The notes beneath the pieces were generated by a model, which saw only the letters and a program-made list of their open reading frames with translations, searched no databases and had not been told where the DNA came from. The translations under genes were made by a program, and so were the position numbers. Of a stretch of 64,000 nt of DNA, positions 24,401 through 36,309 are shown piece after piece. The stretch is from Paraphysomonas bandaiensis (taxonomy: Eukaryota; Chrysophyceae): contig CBFFRP010000119.1 of NCBI GenBank assembly GCA_965644295.1, forward strand, positions 186,001-250,000, in the 5' to 3' direction. Within the stretch, counting starts at the first letter, position 1. Each line of letters opens with the position of its first letter.

Positions 24401-25698
24401 CCTTTAACATTAATCAAGCAGTCCTCAATTTTCTCTTTTAAGCTCTGCAAGTGTATATTAGTACAACATAAGATGTATACATACATCATATTACCATATT
24501 GATGAGGTGTCCAGGCAATAGAAGCTCATGGTTCATAAGAGCGTCGGCATTATCTGCGTCGCACTTCCCCTGCGCGACGTAATTAAATATATCCAATACA
24601 ACCATCACACATATCACAAACCTGAGCAAAAGCCAAAAGCTTCCTGAGCATAAACAAGAGACACTCCAGCTTCGCCCCAGGAGAATTAACATGTACGAAT
24701 ATGTATCGTTGAATAAGCATTTGGCCAGCTTGTACGTCTGACGTACGATCCGAAATAGGTAAAAACCCTCGGAAAAGTGAACCAAGATGGGCCAAACAGG
24801 CTTCCTGAGATAGCAACGGGGCTCCAGATGATGATGTAATTCTTTTTGCGTCACGGAGGAGCAATTCAAGACGTGTGGACGCAAACGTGTTATCCGTATC
24901 TCCTTGCAACACCCTGTCGTATAGTTCCTTGTCCGACACCTCCATGATGGCTTTCGCTACTAAGACGACAGGAAGAAGGAATTCCTGCTTGCGGGCTACA
25001 AATCGAAGTGTAGCTCCTCCACTTGTCAGATAATGCATAGTGACTGTGATGGAAGACTGATCAGGTCGAGCACATCGCATGGCCACACCCTTATCAGAGT
25101 AGGAATTGCCTCGATTCTTGTAGCTACTGCGCTGAATCGCCAATGCATGGTTACGTCTTGGCACTTGTAACAAACGAATAACTCGTTCAATTCCATTCAT
25201 AATAAAATATCCACCCATTTCATTTTCTTCCTCCCCATATGCAAGAAGGGCTTGGGGTTTGCATCCTTTAAGATGGCAACGCTCAGACATAACCATAATA
25301 GGGAGCTCACCGAGACGAGATATGAAGGTCATATTATTCGTACCACTACCATCTGTTACACTAACATTGTAAGTGGCAACCAGAGAACCGGTATATGATA
25401 TCCCCCGCTCTCTGGCCTCCCGTGGAGTAAATTTCTTATCCGTATCGCCTGTGGGGTACCCCACCTGCACATCGCTCACTCCAATCTTAACATAAATCCC
25501 ATCATCCAGCTTCATCTCTAGTGGAGGGATGTCATTGACAGCTTCTGATAGACCGTACTCAAGAAAATAGCTGAAACTATCGACATGACAGGACACGAGA
25601 TGCTCTAGACGGCGTCTGACATCATCTGATACGAATCCAGCGGTGAATGAGGGGCCATTACTCCGCTGTGCCTCTACTGTGCCTTTAGACTTCTTCAT
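21428..25698 (-). CDS. RPA2: RNA polymerase I second-largest subunit (RPA2/A135), 9 exons, 1219 aa
   Basis: Exons: 24622-25698, 24495-24569, 24365-24444, 24154-24289, 24028-24101, 23797-23916, 22783-23748, 22129-22601, 21428-22086; total 3660 nt, phases consistent. It is the beta-like subunit of the nucleolar rRNA polymerase. Pol I identity rests on [40 protein letters not shown] and the C-terminal zinc finger ([19 protein letters not shown]). Also visible are [40 protein letters not shown] and [12 protein letters not shown]. The ATG at 25698 is chosen; the frame opens slightly upstream only through a GTG. Length is normal for A135. Confidence 0.95.
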
Positions 25699-27079
25699 TT
25701 TGATTGGTAATGCCTCTGAAATAGTCACGAATAGATTGTTTGTATTTCGTTACGAGGTGTGCATGCAGTCACCTCTATGATGCATGTATTCTATTATGAG
25801 GCAGGTCACAGTGAGGGGCGGGCTGTGGATGTGTATGTATGATCTGCACACTGCATACATACACGCCTACACTCCTCTACAACCAATCGGAGCGGTCAGT
25901 GAAATGCTTGGTTCTTGGTAGCCAACAATCCCCAACACATCACTGCAGAGAGTTGGAACAAAAAACAGAGGTTTCGTATAAAATCCGGGTTATTAGGAGA
26001 GAATAGTCTGATTTATAGTGCACTGTATTCTGCTGTGTATGTCATGTACAACACAGTGCCATCGCTCTATGTACAGCAGTGGACACAGCAGCTCATAGCA
26101 TGATATGGTTGATGGACTCTCAGCTGGATATAAGGGTGGATCAAAGATACTCTATAGATCTCTAACGGTGGGGTCAGATAGCCAATGAGTGTGTATGGAC
26201 GGGTTCACTCTTCTAGAGGTATATGTCGTCCTTGTCTATAACGCCTGCAATGACAAGCGAACATATGCAGTGGCTATTCTCCCATCATACTTTGTGAGAC
26301 CTGGTCTTAGAGAGCAAAGTCTGTAGTGTGGTACTATAGCACGTAATTGAGGCATGGAAAATGCCACTAGCTTCAAAGAAGTGTCCTTGTCCAGAGAGGT
26401 GAGCATAGGCTATTGTGTCACCGCTGAAATTTCCTTTTAGCGTCACATCTTAGCATAAAAGATGCCCATTACAACGGCTCACACTTCTCTTAACATATCC
26501 TATGGGGTTATACAACCTCCTAGCACCACTCAAATGTAGTCGATTTTATCTCTTTAATTCTCTTTTGGTCTTATTTTAGTTTCTTTCCAACCCCGCACTC
26601 TTCTTCTCCGAAGTGCCTTAACGAACATATCAGTCCTAAATTCAACTGCACGTGAGTCGAAAGCTGTTTTACCCACCCCCTTCAACTGACTTTTCCGATT
26701 CTGAGGCTAATGTACATGTACTATGGGCAATACTGTTGTGATATTTTGCCCGTCCACACCTGTGGGACATATTATATGCATTCTAACCAAGCCATGAAAT
26801 TTTAAGTGATGGAAACGGATACCCTGTAAAGCCAGGAGTAACTTAAAACACTATGGACTATAAATTTTCAAACTCATGTACTCCATTCAATATTTTGCTA
26901 CGTTAGTGTTATGGCCTTAAAATGATTACTGCGTCATATTTAGTTTCATCTCTTCAAATAAAATTATTTAAATTTTCAGTTTCAATTTAATTACTTTTGC
27001 AATATATATATTGAAGACACACCTTGCAATATAATTTACGCTACCCTACCACCACCCTTCTACTGATATGCTAATTAGA
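25699..27079. other. 5' flank of RPA2 and intergenic DNA
   Basis: The first 400 bases carry TGTATG/CATACA-rich sequence like other 5' islands. A 43-codon open frame at 26196-26327 (MDGFTLLEVYVVLVYN..) shows no known motif and is not called. The rest is AT-rich with no supported gene. Confidence 0.45.
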
Positions 27080-27330
27080 GCTATTAGCCAGCTATATACT
27101 CTATGTTATTTCAAACGAATATTGATCAGTGTCAACTAAATGCTGTGTTGGAATACGTATGTTTCTCTACAATAGAACTGTTTTATACTATGAAAGAAGC
27201 TGTAATACATAGTGAACATACAACATACTGTATACTGAAGTATCATGACGATTCAAGATATGGAAGTTCAGCAGTGGTTACTATCAGAATGATGAAATTA
27301 TGTCGGTGGTGAGCTTTATGATATTGTATA
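27080..27330 (+). repeat. Dispersed repeat R, copy D (diverged fragment)
   Basis: Positions 27145-27290 resemble 5090-5240 (GTTGGAATACGTATGTTTCTCTACAATAGAACTGT against GTCGGAATACGTATGCTTCCCTAAGATAGAACTGT, then GCAGTGGTT against CCAGTGGTT). Boundaries uncertain. From 27331 to 27760 the sequence is AT-rich with no gene. Confidence 0.45.
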
Positions 27331-27760
27331 TCTAGTTTTCACCTTTGTTATATCATTCATTGTATTTCACTCTATCGGCGTTGTCCCTACTACCGACGAA
27401 TATTTTACAATATTCGATAGGCATAATCTTATACAGTCGACATTTTTCGGTTTCAAAAACTAAATCCTATCACCTAATTAAGTTATTAGAATGCTGATTT
27501 CAAAACTTTTCAAGTGACAATTATATTTTCAAAACCTTAAAATATGCACATTTTAAAGAAATATAACAGTGAGAAATATTATATCAAAATAAGTTGCGAT
27601 AGTGTTAGGGTGCACGTTGTTATTATTGACGAGTATTGTGGCTGGCATACTAAAAGACGTATGACGAATACAGCTAGGGCACAGTCATAAAGGTGATTAC
27701 TGAACTTACCATAACTATCAATCCATTACACACAAATGCTTTCATACTATCGCCACCACT

Positions 27761-28845
27761 TCACAAAGTAGTATATTTGTCTAACAATGCCTTCTTCTTC
27801 TCCTCCAACACCTTTTTCATAATATCGTCCTGAGAGGGTACTGCAATATGGGCCTTGGCAATATCCCTTCCTTTCTCCACATCAGCATTCCCAGTGACAC
27901 TGCCCGTGTGTATAACTGGTGTGGCCGCCACATCCGGGGCGAGCATCTCTTCCTCATCATCCAGATATCGTTGAAGTTCTTCTTTGGTTTCTCCAAACGC
28001 CCCTCCAGTTCGTCGAACTTCTGAAACCAATCGTTGCTTCTTCGCTGCATGCTCCCGGACAGCCTCACCCACAAGGACCCGCTGCCAGCAAATTGGTATA
28101 AGATGAGTGTGACCATGAAATCGAACAGTATACACACCTCCCGCTCCGCCTCCTTAGGCGCTAAAACACCATCGTCATCATCCCTATACCCGTAGTAATC
28201 AGGGGTGATGTTTTTATAGAGATCCCCTCGTGATCTGCAGTGTTATTTAGAAGTCAACCGCATTACACTCACGTAATCATACACTCACTTTTGCATTCGT
28301 TTTTTCTCAGCGGCCTCCTCCAAGTCCGCAAAAAGCTCCCTTACACCTGGTAAATCTTTTGCTGCTCCATAATACTTATAGTTAGGTGCTCCTGGAAGTT
28401 CTTTTCCATCGATATCTATGAATTGGCGTTTCGAGAGTTTGTAGTCGCTCCCTCCGAGTTCTCGTATTCTTATTTCCCAGTAATGTTTCCGTCTAACATC
28501 CTTATTAATCTCATCATTTAGCTCACGAATTCTATGTTCTCCAAGGCTCGCTATATGAAAAACAAGTCAGACAGGAGGATATAATAACATTCACTCTCAT
28601 ATTTACCGTTTTGAATGGATGCGATTTTTTTAGTGATGGAACCTAAAATTTCGCGTCTATGTTTCTCTGCTTCAGGCAGAGACATACATTCATTTGATAC
28701 CAGTGGTCTGCGGTTGTGAGCACCTTAAATATGATTATTATATTAATGTCAACAATCAGCAGAGTCACTCACCAGCATGAAAATCCTTCTTAAATGTTTG
28801 CCATTTATTGAATAGTGTCAAGGCTTTCTCTTCATTTCTCGCCAT
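27761..28845 (-). CDS. ISY1: ISY1-type pre-mRNA splicing factor, 5 exons, 289 aa
   Basis: Exons: 28773-28845, 28607-28723, 28289-28550, 28138-28234, 27761-28081; phases close to 290 codons. ISY1 belongs to the Prp19-associated (NTC) spliceosome complex. The family pattern is clear: M-A-R-N-E-E-K-A at the start, L-F-N-K-W, R-R-P-L-V-S-N-E-C, I-A-S-I-Q-N, L-G-E-H-R-I-R-E-L-N-D-E-I-N-K, H-Y-W-E-I-R-I-R-E-L-G-G-S-D-Y, D-I-D-G-K-E-L-P-G-A-P-N-Y-K-Y-Y-G-A-A, and Y-Y-G-Y-R-D-D-D-D-G-V-L-A-P-K-E-A-E-R-E. The tail is Lys-rich. Its 5' side faces ACSF3 across the (TATG)n tract. Confidence 0.94.
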
Positions 28846-29916
28846 GACTATACACTACCAATATACTTCACTCTTGGATTGAAATATATGCAGATATAGA
28901 TGCAAGGAAGCGATTTGATGAGTGAGCTGAGGTGTTATTATACCAGCATAGCACACGACAGGCAGAGAGTGTGTGGTATACCGCCGTATGTATGTATGTA
29001 TGTATGTATGTATGTATGTATGTAGGTAGGTAGGTAGGTAGGTAGGTAGGTAGGTAGGTATGTATGTATGTACGTATGTATGTATGTATGTATGTATGTA
29101 TGTATGTATGTATGTATGTATGTATGTATGTATGTATGTATGTATGTATGTATGTATGTATGTATGTATGTATGTACGTATGTATGTATGTATGTATGTA
29201 TGTATGTATGTATGTATGTATGTATGTATGTATGTATGTATGTATGTATGTATGTATGTATGTATGTATGTATGTATGTATGTATGTATGTATGTATGTA
29301 TGTATGTATGTATGTATGTATGTATGTATGTATGTATGTATGTATGTATGTATGTATGTATGTATGTATGTATGTATGTATGTATGTATGTATGTATGTA
29401 TGTATGTATGTATGTATGTATGGATGTATGTGTGTATGTATGTATGTATGTATGTATGTATGTATGTATGTATGTATGTATGTATGTATGTATGTATGTA
29501 TGTATGTATGTATGTATGTATGTATGTATGTATGTATGTATGTATGTATGTACATGTATGTATATAAATATGGATTTTGAGGCTCTATCTTCTTTGAAAC
29601 CCCAAAATATTCAACATTGATGCTGAAAACTTAAAACGTATCGGCATTCAGCATCTTAGTTTTCGGGAATAAATTGAATCAAATATCGTTTATATTACTG
29701 CTATACAACTACGGCCAGAATACAGATAATTATTGCCTCAATATTAGAGGCATCTTTGAACAAAAATATACCAAGGATGCCGATACGAATATCTGGTTTT
29801 TCCAGAATTACGCTACAATGAGGATACGAGCGAGCGATTCCATCAGAGCGAGTTCTCCAATCCATTAAGAGTGTTACACACAACTGAGGTGAGATTGTTG
29901 AGCCCCTAAGAGCCCG
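28846..29916. promoter_or_regulatory. Divergent 5' region between ISY1 and the ACSF3-like gene
   Basis: A 1.07-kb head-to-head gap dominated by the microsatellite at 28986-29562. GGTATACC lies at 28975-28982, directly next to the tract. From 29563 to 29916 the sequence is ordinary and AT-rich. Promoter role inferred. Confidence 0.35.
28986..29562. repeat. (TATG)n microsatellite with an embedded TAGG block, about 577 bp
   Basis: An almost pure tetranucleotide tract of more than 130 units. A homogeneous block of TAGG units at 29022-29060 interrupts it near the left end, with single-base variants such as TACG (about 29071 and 29175) and TGGATG at about 29421. All frames through it are open, which explains the long YVCM and HTYI reading frames; these are not genes. 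Confidence 0.97.
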
Positions 29917-31413
29917 ATGTACTCCAGTATATTTCCATGTATATCTCCCGACAACTCCTCGACTGCTATCGTCTCAAGCGGTTCATGTTACTCCTACTCT
30001 ATGCTGTTCAGGAGGATTAACAGTGTCGCTTATGGATTACTCTCTCGACACTCTCTCACACATCAGCAACGAGTTGCATTCATTCTTCCAGCCAGTGTCG
30101 ACTATGTTGCATGCATGCATGGTGTGTGGAGGGCGGGGGGTATAGCTGTACCGTTAAACACTGCATCCTCTATTGGGGAGCTACAGCACTATCTCACCAC
30201 TGCAGATGTCTCCTGTCTGGTGGCCTCTGAAGACTCTCTGGAGGATCTCAGAAACCTCGCTTCAATGCTGAATATCCCTTTGTTGACTGTGGAAGATATC
30301 ATGTCAGACTCTGAAATGGCGCTTCCTGTATTGGAACCCGATCATAGAGCACTTATGTTATTCACCAGTGGAACAACGAGCAAACCGAAGGGGGTCGTGA
30401 CCACACTGAGGAATATTAGTTCCCAGATATCTTCTCTTATTGAGGCATGGGAATGGTCGAGTAGTGACTCTATTCCTTTGTTTCTTCCACTTCACCACAT
30501 TCATGGCATCATCAATATTTTATCCTGTGCACTGGCATCAGGGGCCACTGTTCATGTATTCCCTAAATTTCAAATTCCGTCTATACTGCGAGGTGTAGTA
30601 GGTAATGAGTACACAGTGTTTATGGCTGTTCCTACTGTGTATGTGAAGTTAGTTCAGTACCTTGAGTCTATCTCATCTGATGAGCGAATTACTGTGTGTA
30701 ATTCATTTCAACGAATGCGTCTGAATGTCTCTGGTTCGGCCGCTTGTCCTGTCACCTTATTTACTAAGTGGCAAGAACTAACTAGTCAGACGCTGTTAGA
30801 GAGATACGGTATGACGGAAATTGGAATGGCGTTGTCTAATCCATACAATGGCGAGCGGCGACCAGGTATGGTCGGTCAACCTTTGCCAGGAGTTCAGCTT
30901 GAGATATTTGATGAGACCAATCAACCAATATGCACACCCGATACCCCTGGGGAAATTAGAATAAAGGGTGAGAATGTGTTTCTAGAGTACTGGAGGGATG
31001 TCACAGCCACTGAGAAGAGCTTCATTGATGGGTGGTTCTGCACTGGTGATATAGGAATCCTTCAGGATGGTTACTATAGAATAATGGGACGGTCATCTAT
31101 CGATATCATTAAGTCTGGCGGGTATAAATTATCTGCTTTAGAAATTGAAAGTGTACTACTCTCTCATGATGATATTTGTGAATGCGCAGTGGTTGGGGTC
31201 GATGACGAGGTGTGGGGTGAAGCTGTGGAGGCTTTTCTCGTTCTCTCGAACGCGGCATGTATGACTTACGACAATTTCAAAGCGTGGTGTAGTGGAAAAT
31301 TATCGTCTTATAAAATCCCGAAGAAGATTCACGTAGTTGATTCGCTGCCTCGTAATGCAATGGGAAAGGTTATGAAGTCTACGCTGAAGGAAACTGCTAA
31401 GTGTAATGTGTAG
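29917..31413 (+). CDS. ACSF3: ACSF3-like malonyl-CoA synthetase (acyl-CoA synthetase family), single exon, 498 aa
   Basis: An adenylate-forming enzyme of the ANL superfamily. Motifs: A3 phosphate loop L-F-T-S-G-T-T-S-K-P-K-G, L-P-L-H-H-I-H-G, R-Y-G-M-T-E-I-G-M-A-L-S-N-P-Y, R-R-P-G-M-V-G-Q-P-L-P-G-V, G-W-F-C-T-G-D (catalytic Asp region), G-R-S-S-I-D-I-I-K-S-G-G-Y-K-L-S-A-L-E-I-E hinge, and catalytic Lys in L-P-R-N-A-M-G-K-V. The T-E-I-G-M-A-L-S and I-K-S-G-G-Y-K segments match the malonyl-CoA synthetase branch (MatB/ACSF3), which activates malonate for mitochondrial fatty-acid synthesis or malonate clearance. No strong targeting peptide is obvious. It is intronless, unlike most neighbours. Substrate is inferred from motif similarity. 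Confidence 0.88.
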   Translation: MYSSIFPCISPDNSSTAIVSSGSCYSYSMLFRRINSVAYGLLSRHSLTHQQRVAFILPASVDYVACMHGVWRAGGIAVPLNTASSIGELQHYLTTADVSCLVASEDSLEDLRNLASMLNIPLLTVEDIMSDSEMALPVLEPDHRALMLFTSGTTSKPKGVVTTLRNISSQISSLIEAWEWSSSDSIPLFLPLHHIHGIINILSCALASGATVHVFPKFQIPSILRGVVGNEYTVFMAVPTVYVKLVQYLESISSDERITVCNSFQRMRLNVSGSAACPVTLFTKWQELTSQTLLERYGMTEIGMALSNPYNGERRPGMVGQPLPGVQLEIFDETNQPICTPDTPGEIRIKGENVFLEYWRDVTATEKSFIDGWFCTGDIGILQDGYYRIMGRSSIDIIKSGGYKLSALEIESVLLSHDDICECAVVGVDDEVWGEAVEAFLVLSNAACMTYDNFKAWCSGKLSSYKIPKKIHVVDSLPRNAMGKVMKSTLKETAKCNV

Positions 31414-32239
31414 GTAAATGCGATATTTATGTACCTTTCAACATAGTAATAGTTTATATTAGGAGTCAGCTTAATACAAGATTGTATCTGTGAGTTATAA
31501 TGTTCAATGAAATATATCATGAACTGAATTAGAGAGAGTATCTGTTGAAGATACATGATCGTCATCATAACGTAGTCATTGTCAGTTACACTTCTAACTA
31601 TTCCGTTGTGCATGATAGTTATGTTTTATATTGTTATTCATAATTCTCACTCTATGGTGTTCATTACTTACACTCTAATAATCACAATATTGTTTTACTA
31701 TTACTAAAATCAATTCTTTATTATTTATTGTCACTCACTGAGCAATCACAATTAATGAGGTGTTAATCAGCACTCAACTACTACTGTGGCCAAAACTTTT
31801 GAGTCATTTATTATTTTATACTTCTGGAATCATTCAAGAAGGTTGATTGAGGTCGTAGGCTTCACCAAAAGGGGAGAAATATGAATAGTATTGCATTGCA
31901 GTACTATGGTTTGATTTCTATTTTACTATAGACTTCACGTCATATATTAGTAACATACTTTGCAATACATTATTTATTGTATATTAGTAACAATACCCGT
32001 ATACTTATTCGAGAAACTTAAATAACTACGACATGTACTTAGTCCAAGATGATATAGGATATAGGTAGTACAAACTTCTATATATCACTAAACTCATGAT
32101 ATGAGAATAGAGAATAGACCGCAATAAAAAATCCTTATTTTACCATTGACACTATTTGGATCTCTACTAGCTCATATTATATATGACCCGCATAAAAGCT
32201 GGTTGAAGAGGTAAAGCGAGAGACACTCACTACATTTTA
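31414..32239. other. Convergent-gene gap between ACSF3 and KAP3
   Basis: AT-rich, with no supported gene or repeat. Confidence 0.5.
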
Positions 32240-35200
32240 CTACTTGTACTGCCTAGCATCCCATGAGTCTTCAGCATCTCCCTCAGAGGAGTAGCTCCCA
32301 AGCATATGCAGCTGCTCGTGCATAGCACCCATATCTGAGTCAATGCCGAGGTAGTTGAGATGCTGCTCCTGATTCTGTCGCAACGCTCTCCATGCCATAT
32401 CTTCGTCTGCCTCATCGAGAACCTACGTACATAAGCGAAAAGTTACATGCACGTGCCCTTATAGTTTTCACTGTTACTCGACAATCACAACCAGAATATT
32501 TATATCAAAGTTTATGGCACGAAAGGCTCCTAGTGTTTCCCACTACGAACTCTCACCTGATGGGACCCAATGTACTCATCTTGGTCATAGCTTCCCGTAT
32601 GTACCGTGTATCCCATGTCATACCCGTTGCTTTTTACAACCGTCTCTTCTAGTGCTGCAATCTCCATAAGCCACTTATGATTGAAGCTTTCAAAACGCTT
32701 CTTTCGGATTTGTGTCCCCAGCTGACCGAGCTCACCGTCCTCTTGTCGGTCCAGCTCAAGGACAAGCACCACAACCTGGTCAGCCATTGCTCTAACATGA
32801 GAGTTCTGGTGATGCAGACACTCAATAATATCCACCACAACGCGAGTTCCATAAAGTGCTTCTTCCTGACTGTTCTCTTGCTGGAAAAACTTGTAAAAAC
32901 AATGTAACAGCTGGAGAAGTATTTCCACGTCGCTAGCCTTATCCTTCCATATTTGGTACAATAGTCCGATAATATTACTCGAGGCCAGCATTTTGCAGCT
33001 ATGTGAGTCAGATGCTGCTGCAGCGACGACCATAATTACTTCAAGTAGGACATCATTTTGTGCCATCCCAGGAACTAGGAGCTTTGATATAAGACTCAAA
33101 AGATTGTAATCGCCGAGCAACTTCGACCAACCTTGGTTCATTGGCAAGTCAAGAGTTGTCAGATTCGCAATAGTGCCAAGTATCTCGACGAGTAAATCAT
33201 GATTATCACATTCAACAGCAAGCCGACATATATTTTTAATGTGAGGGGACCAGAGCCCACGGTACTTGTATTGTAAATCTGCATTATCTAGTGCCTGTTG
33301 ACAGTTAAAAGACCACTGAGATATGTTTCGAATAATTTTCATGAGCAATGGATCTTTGGTGGTAAGCACCCTATCGACAAGATGGTTGAGACCTCGATTA
33401 CCGGCCATGATCTCAGCGTTGCGAGCATTCAAACTGATATTTACTGCCAGTCCAGCAAGTTCTTTTGCAAGGTTATTCTGGGGAAAGTTTATAATCATCC
33501 CCATAATGAGTGGCATGCCGTCAGTATAGGTGAACATGGACTTGCATCTGTCCTCTATGGATAGATGATACAAAAGCTTCAGAGCCTTGGCACGAAAGGC
33601 AGCGACTTTGAGTAGCCCAATGAGCTTGGGTATAAGGCCGAGTTGGACGCATTGCTCCCTCACCTCCGCATCGAAAGACAGATTGAATAAGAGCCGCAAC
33701 GTAACTGTCATCAGTGGTTGAGAGGAGCACGGCAGAAACTTAGTTAGCTTAGAGACAATATTTCGCGATTTCAATGCGTTTTTGTTCTCCTCAAAGACGG
33801 ACAATTTCTTCAAAAAAGTCACAGCTAGTACGAGGAGATCGGCTGATGTGCGGTCCAACGACTGCACCAGGCTGTCAATTAATCCCTTCTTGACCATTTT
33901 TCTCTCTACAGATATGTCTTCCGCTAGATTCAATAATATATAGAATCCCACAAAGAGTACCTGCATAACTGGTGAGCTATAACCATATACATCAAAGCAG
34001 ATAGCAGCTAACTGAGACTGATACATCTTTCAATCCAGTAAACTAATGTACTACTTATTTAGTGCCGTGGGTCACCTTTTCCTGCTTTTTCATAATCTTC
34101 TTCGTTTTGTAGTCTACTTTCTCAAGCGCTGCACGGTGTTTCTCCTGGAGCTTGAGAACGTTAGATGGGTCCTTCTCCCTCTGTCTGGCCAGCTCATCTT
34201 CCTGAGATGCAATGAGCTGTTTTCTCTCATTTGATCGATGTTCACTGCGCTTGAACTCAAAATCTATTGCCTGACGACATATTCCGTTATGCACACGCTC
34301 GACATCATCACATAATGACATACTTTCATAGTCAACATTCCGATACGGTAGTTCGCCATGAGACCATGCATCTCCATAAAATTAGAAAATGCTAAAAATA
34401 TTCTGCCAGAAATTACTAGTAAGACTATGGGTATCAAAATCCAGTGGTTTCGTGCACTGCACACACAACACATATAACGTACAATGTGTTATTCACCTCA
34501 ATATATTAAACGTGAGATCAGCTGACTTCTTGAACTCCTCTTGTAGCACTCGTGTAAGAGCTCCCATAACAGTATTGTTCTGTATTAGCACCTCCAGGTT
34601 CACCACATATCTACAGAGCTTCAGTATCATCGCTGTGCCCTCTATTTGGGCGCGTAGGCCTTCGTCATTTTCGTTATCTGATTTGCCAGAAACCTGCATA
34701 CAAAGAATGAGTGCGTACACACAAACCAGGCTACACCCACAGGACAAAGTAATAACTCAACAAGATAAGCAATACTTGTATTACGCATGAACCTGATAGA
34801 GCAGCTCGAGGTAGTCGTCTAGATTGTCCATGTGCGCTGGGGGATACTTGTCCACCGGGGCGCTCTTTTCCCGTTTTTCTCCAGATTCACCGCGATCTGA
34901 CTTACGGTCTTTCTTTTTACTCGGCTTCGAAGTAGAATCTTCACGGGCAGCTGACTTTTTGTTGCTCTCCTCTTGCTCACGAAGGTGTCTTTGAAGTTTA
35001 ATAAGCATCTGCTCGACTTCCTCGACGCGGGACGGGTGAATGTATTTACATTTGTCAATAATCTCACCCGCCATAGCAGCCAGGTTTCTATCTGGCGCTA
35101 TAGCCTTAATTTTTATTTTTCTAGAGTCAGGTTTGGAATCCAAAACTTCCAGAACTCTTCCATTCTCTTCCATATTGACCTTCAAACAAACGGCAAGTGA

Positions 35201-35336
35201 TGAGATGATACTTAAATAGAGACCACAACAGTCTCACCACTTCTATAGTAAAATTAACGACTAGAGCCGGCTCATCGAAGTCTATCTCAATGGCCCCTTG
35301 CCGGATCTTTCTTGTTATGCGTGACATGCCCTCCAT
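32240..35336 (-). CDS. KAP3: Kinesin-associated protein 3 (KAP3, kinesin-2 accessory subunit), 7 exons, about 865 aa
   Basis: Exons: 35238-35336, 34793-35179, 34497-34693, 34324-34456, 34076-34270, 32557-33960, 32240-32422; phases close to 866 codons. KAP3 links heterotrimeric kinesin-2 to cargo and drives anterograde intraflagellar transport, so its presence implies flagella. Visible features: M-E-G-M-S-R-I-T-R-K-I-R-Q-G-A-I-E near the N terminus, a charged Lys/Ser insert, I-F-L-A-F-S-N-F..M-H-G-L, a coiled-coil (E-F-K-R-S-E-H..A-L-E-K-V), L-L-N-L-A-E-D, then armadillo-type helices through the large exon, and a Q/D-rich tail. Intron 4 (55 nt, GTATGT..GTCAG) hides inside a misleading open frame. 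The start ATG at 35336 is the first in frame; an upstream exon cannot be excluded. Confidence 0.93.
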
Positions 35337-35973
35337 TTCACTGTAGAGCACCTCGAATAGAGATATATAACGGCGATATCACACACAGATGTACAGAATA
35401 ATAACTGATCGACTGAGGGATTAAACGGCAAAACAGGGAGATGGATGATTGATTTAAATGGTGGGCAGTGATTACAGAAGGAGGCGGGAGGTGTGTAGAC
35501 ATTAACAGCGAGCTGTTATAAGCACCACTTCACTGCTGCTGAATGCGTACTGCTGCACTGCTTGTCCGGGCAGTACACAGCGGCAGTATACACAACTGCA
35601 TTTTGAATTTTTTGCATACAAAAACAGTGTACGTATGCACTAGTGTAGAAGTACAGCTGATGGTAGGTACGTTATACTATGGAGTACAGGGAAGGGTGTA
35701 CAGAAATACGTATTCCTCCACGTATATAAGTATACCGGTATACTGTCGACATGTGTTCTAGGAACATGATTATGATACGAAGAGAAGCGAAGAGAAGAGT
35801 GAAGTGGAAGTGTGCTGTACATGTGACGATCTCTACACACTCATACATACATACATATCTGCTCCAGTCTCTGCATAGATAGCGTACATAGCACACCCAC
35901 TACACCATCATCACCATCATCACCACCAGCTCCATCATCTCCAGCTCCAGCTCCTCCATACTCACACCTCACT
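35337..35973. promoter_or_regulatory. Divergent 5' region between KAP3 and Yippee
   Basis: Contains GTATACC at 35730-35736 and GGTATAC at 35737-35743, back to back, plus TGCTGCACTGCTTG and TACAGCTGATGG words. The last 80 bases before the Yippee ATG are CACCATCAT/CTCCAG-rich, typical of a leader. Promoter role inferred. Confidence 0.4.
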
Positions 35974-36309
35974 ATGGGTAGGATCTACATCAGGAAGCTC
36001 GAAGACTCCCAGATCTACACGTGTAACAAGTGCTCCATCCACCTGTCGACTGATCATCAGGTTATATCAAAAACATTTCATGGACGAGGCGGTAAAGCCT
36101 ATCTAATGAACGATGTCATCAACGGATACACAGGGCCCCATGAGAGGCGTGTGCTCATGACTGGGCTGCATACAGTGGCGGATCTGTTCTGCACGGGGTG
36201 CCACACGCTCATAGGGTGGAAGTACGAGCAGGCGTTCGAAGAGTCAGAAAAATACAAAGTCGGAAAGTTTATTCTTGAGAGAACTAAAATCGGCAAGCTG
36301 AACTGGTAA
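35974..36309 (+). CDS. YPEL: Yippee-like zinc-binding protein, single exon, 111 aa
   Basis: Yippee domain over almost the whole length. The two Cys pairs that bind zinc are visible: Y-T-C-N-K-C near residue 18 and F-C-T-G-C-H near residue 73. The intervening core carries I-S-K-T-F-H-G-R-G-G-K-A-Y-L, N-V/I-N-G-Y-T-G-P, E-R-R-V-L-M-T-G-L-H-T-V-A-D, and the end has I-G-W-K-Y-E-Q-A-F-E-E-S-E-K-Y-K-V-G-K-F-I-L-E. Length and motif spacing are normal. Yippee proteins occur across eukaryotes, some linked to the CTLH ubiquitin ligase or cell division; the exact role here is not deducible. Intronless. Confidence 0.95.
   Translation: MGRIYIRKLEDSQIYTCNKCSIHLSTDHQVISKTFHGRGGKAYLMNDVINGYTGPHERRVLMTGLHTVADLFCTGCHTLIGWKYEQAFEESEKYKVGKFILERTKIGKLNW

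Noticed and set aside
29022-29060. TAGG block considered as a telomere-like tract
   Set aside because: It is a four-base unit embedded in TATG repeats in the middle of a gene-rich window; a local slippage variant explains it.
28938-29620. Long open frames encoding YVCM or HTYI repeats on both strands
   Set aside because: They are forced by the (TATG)n microsatellite, in which no frame contains a stop; there is no codon signal or conserved motif.
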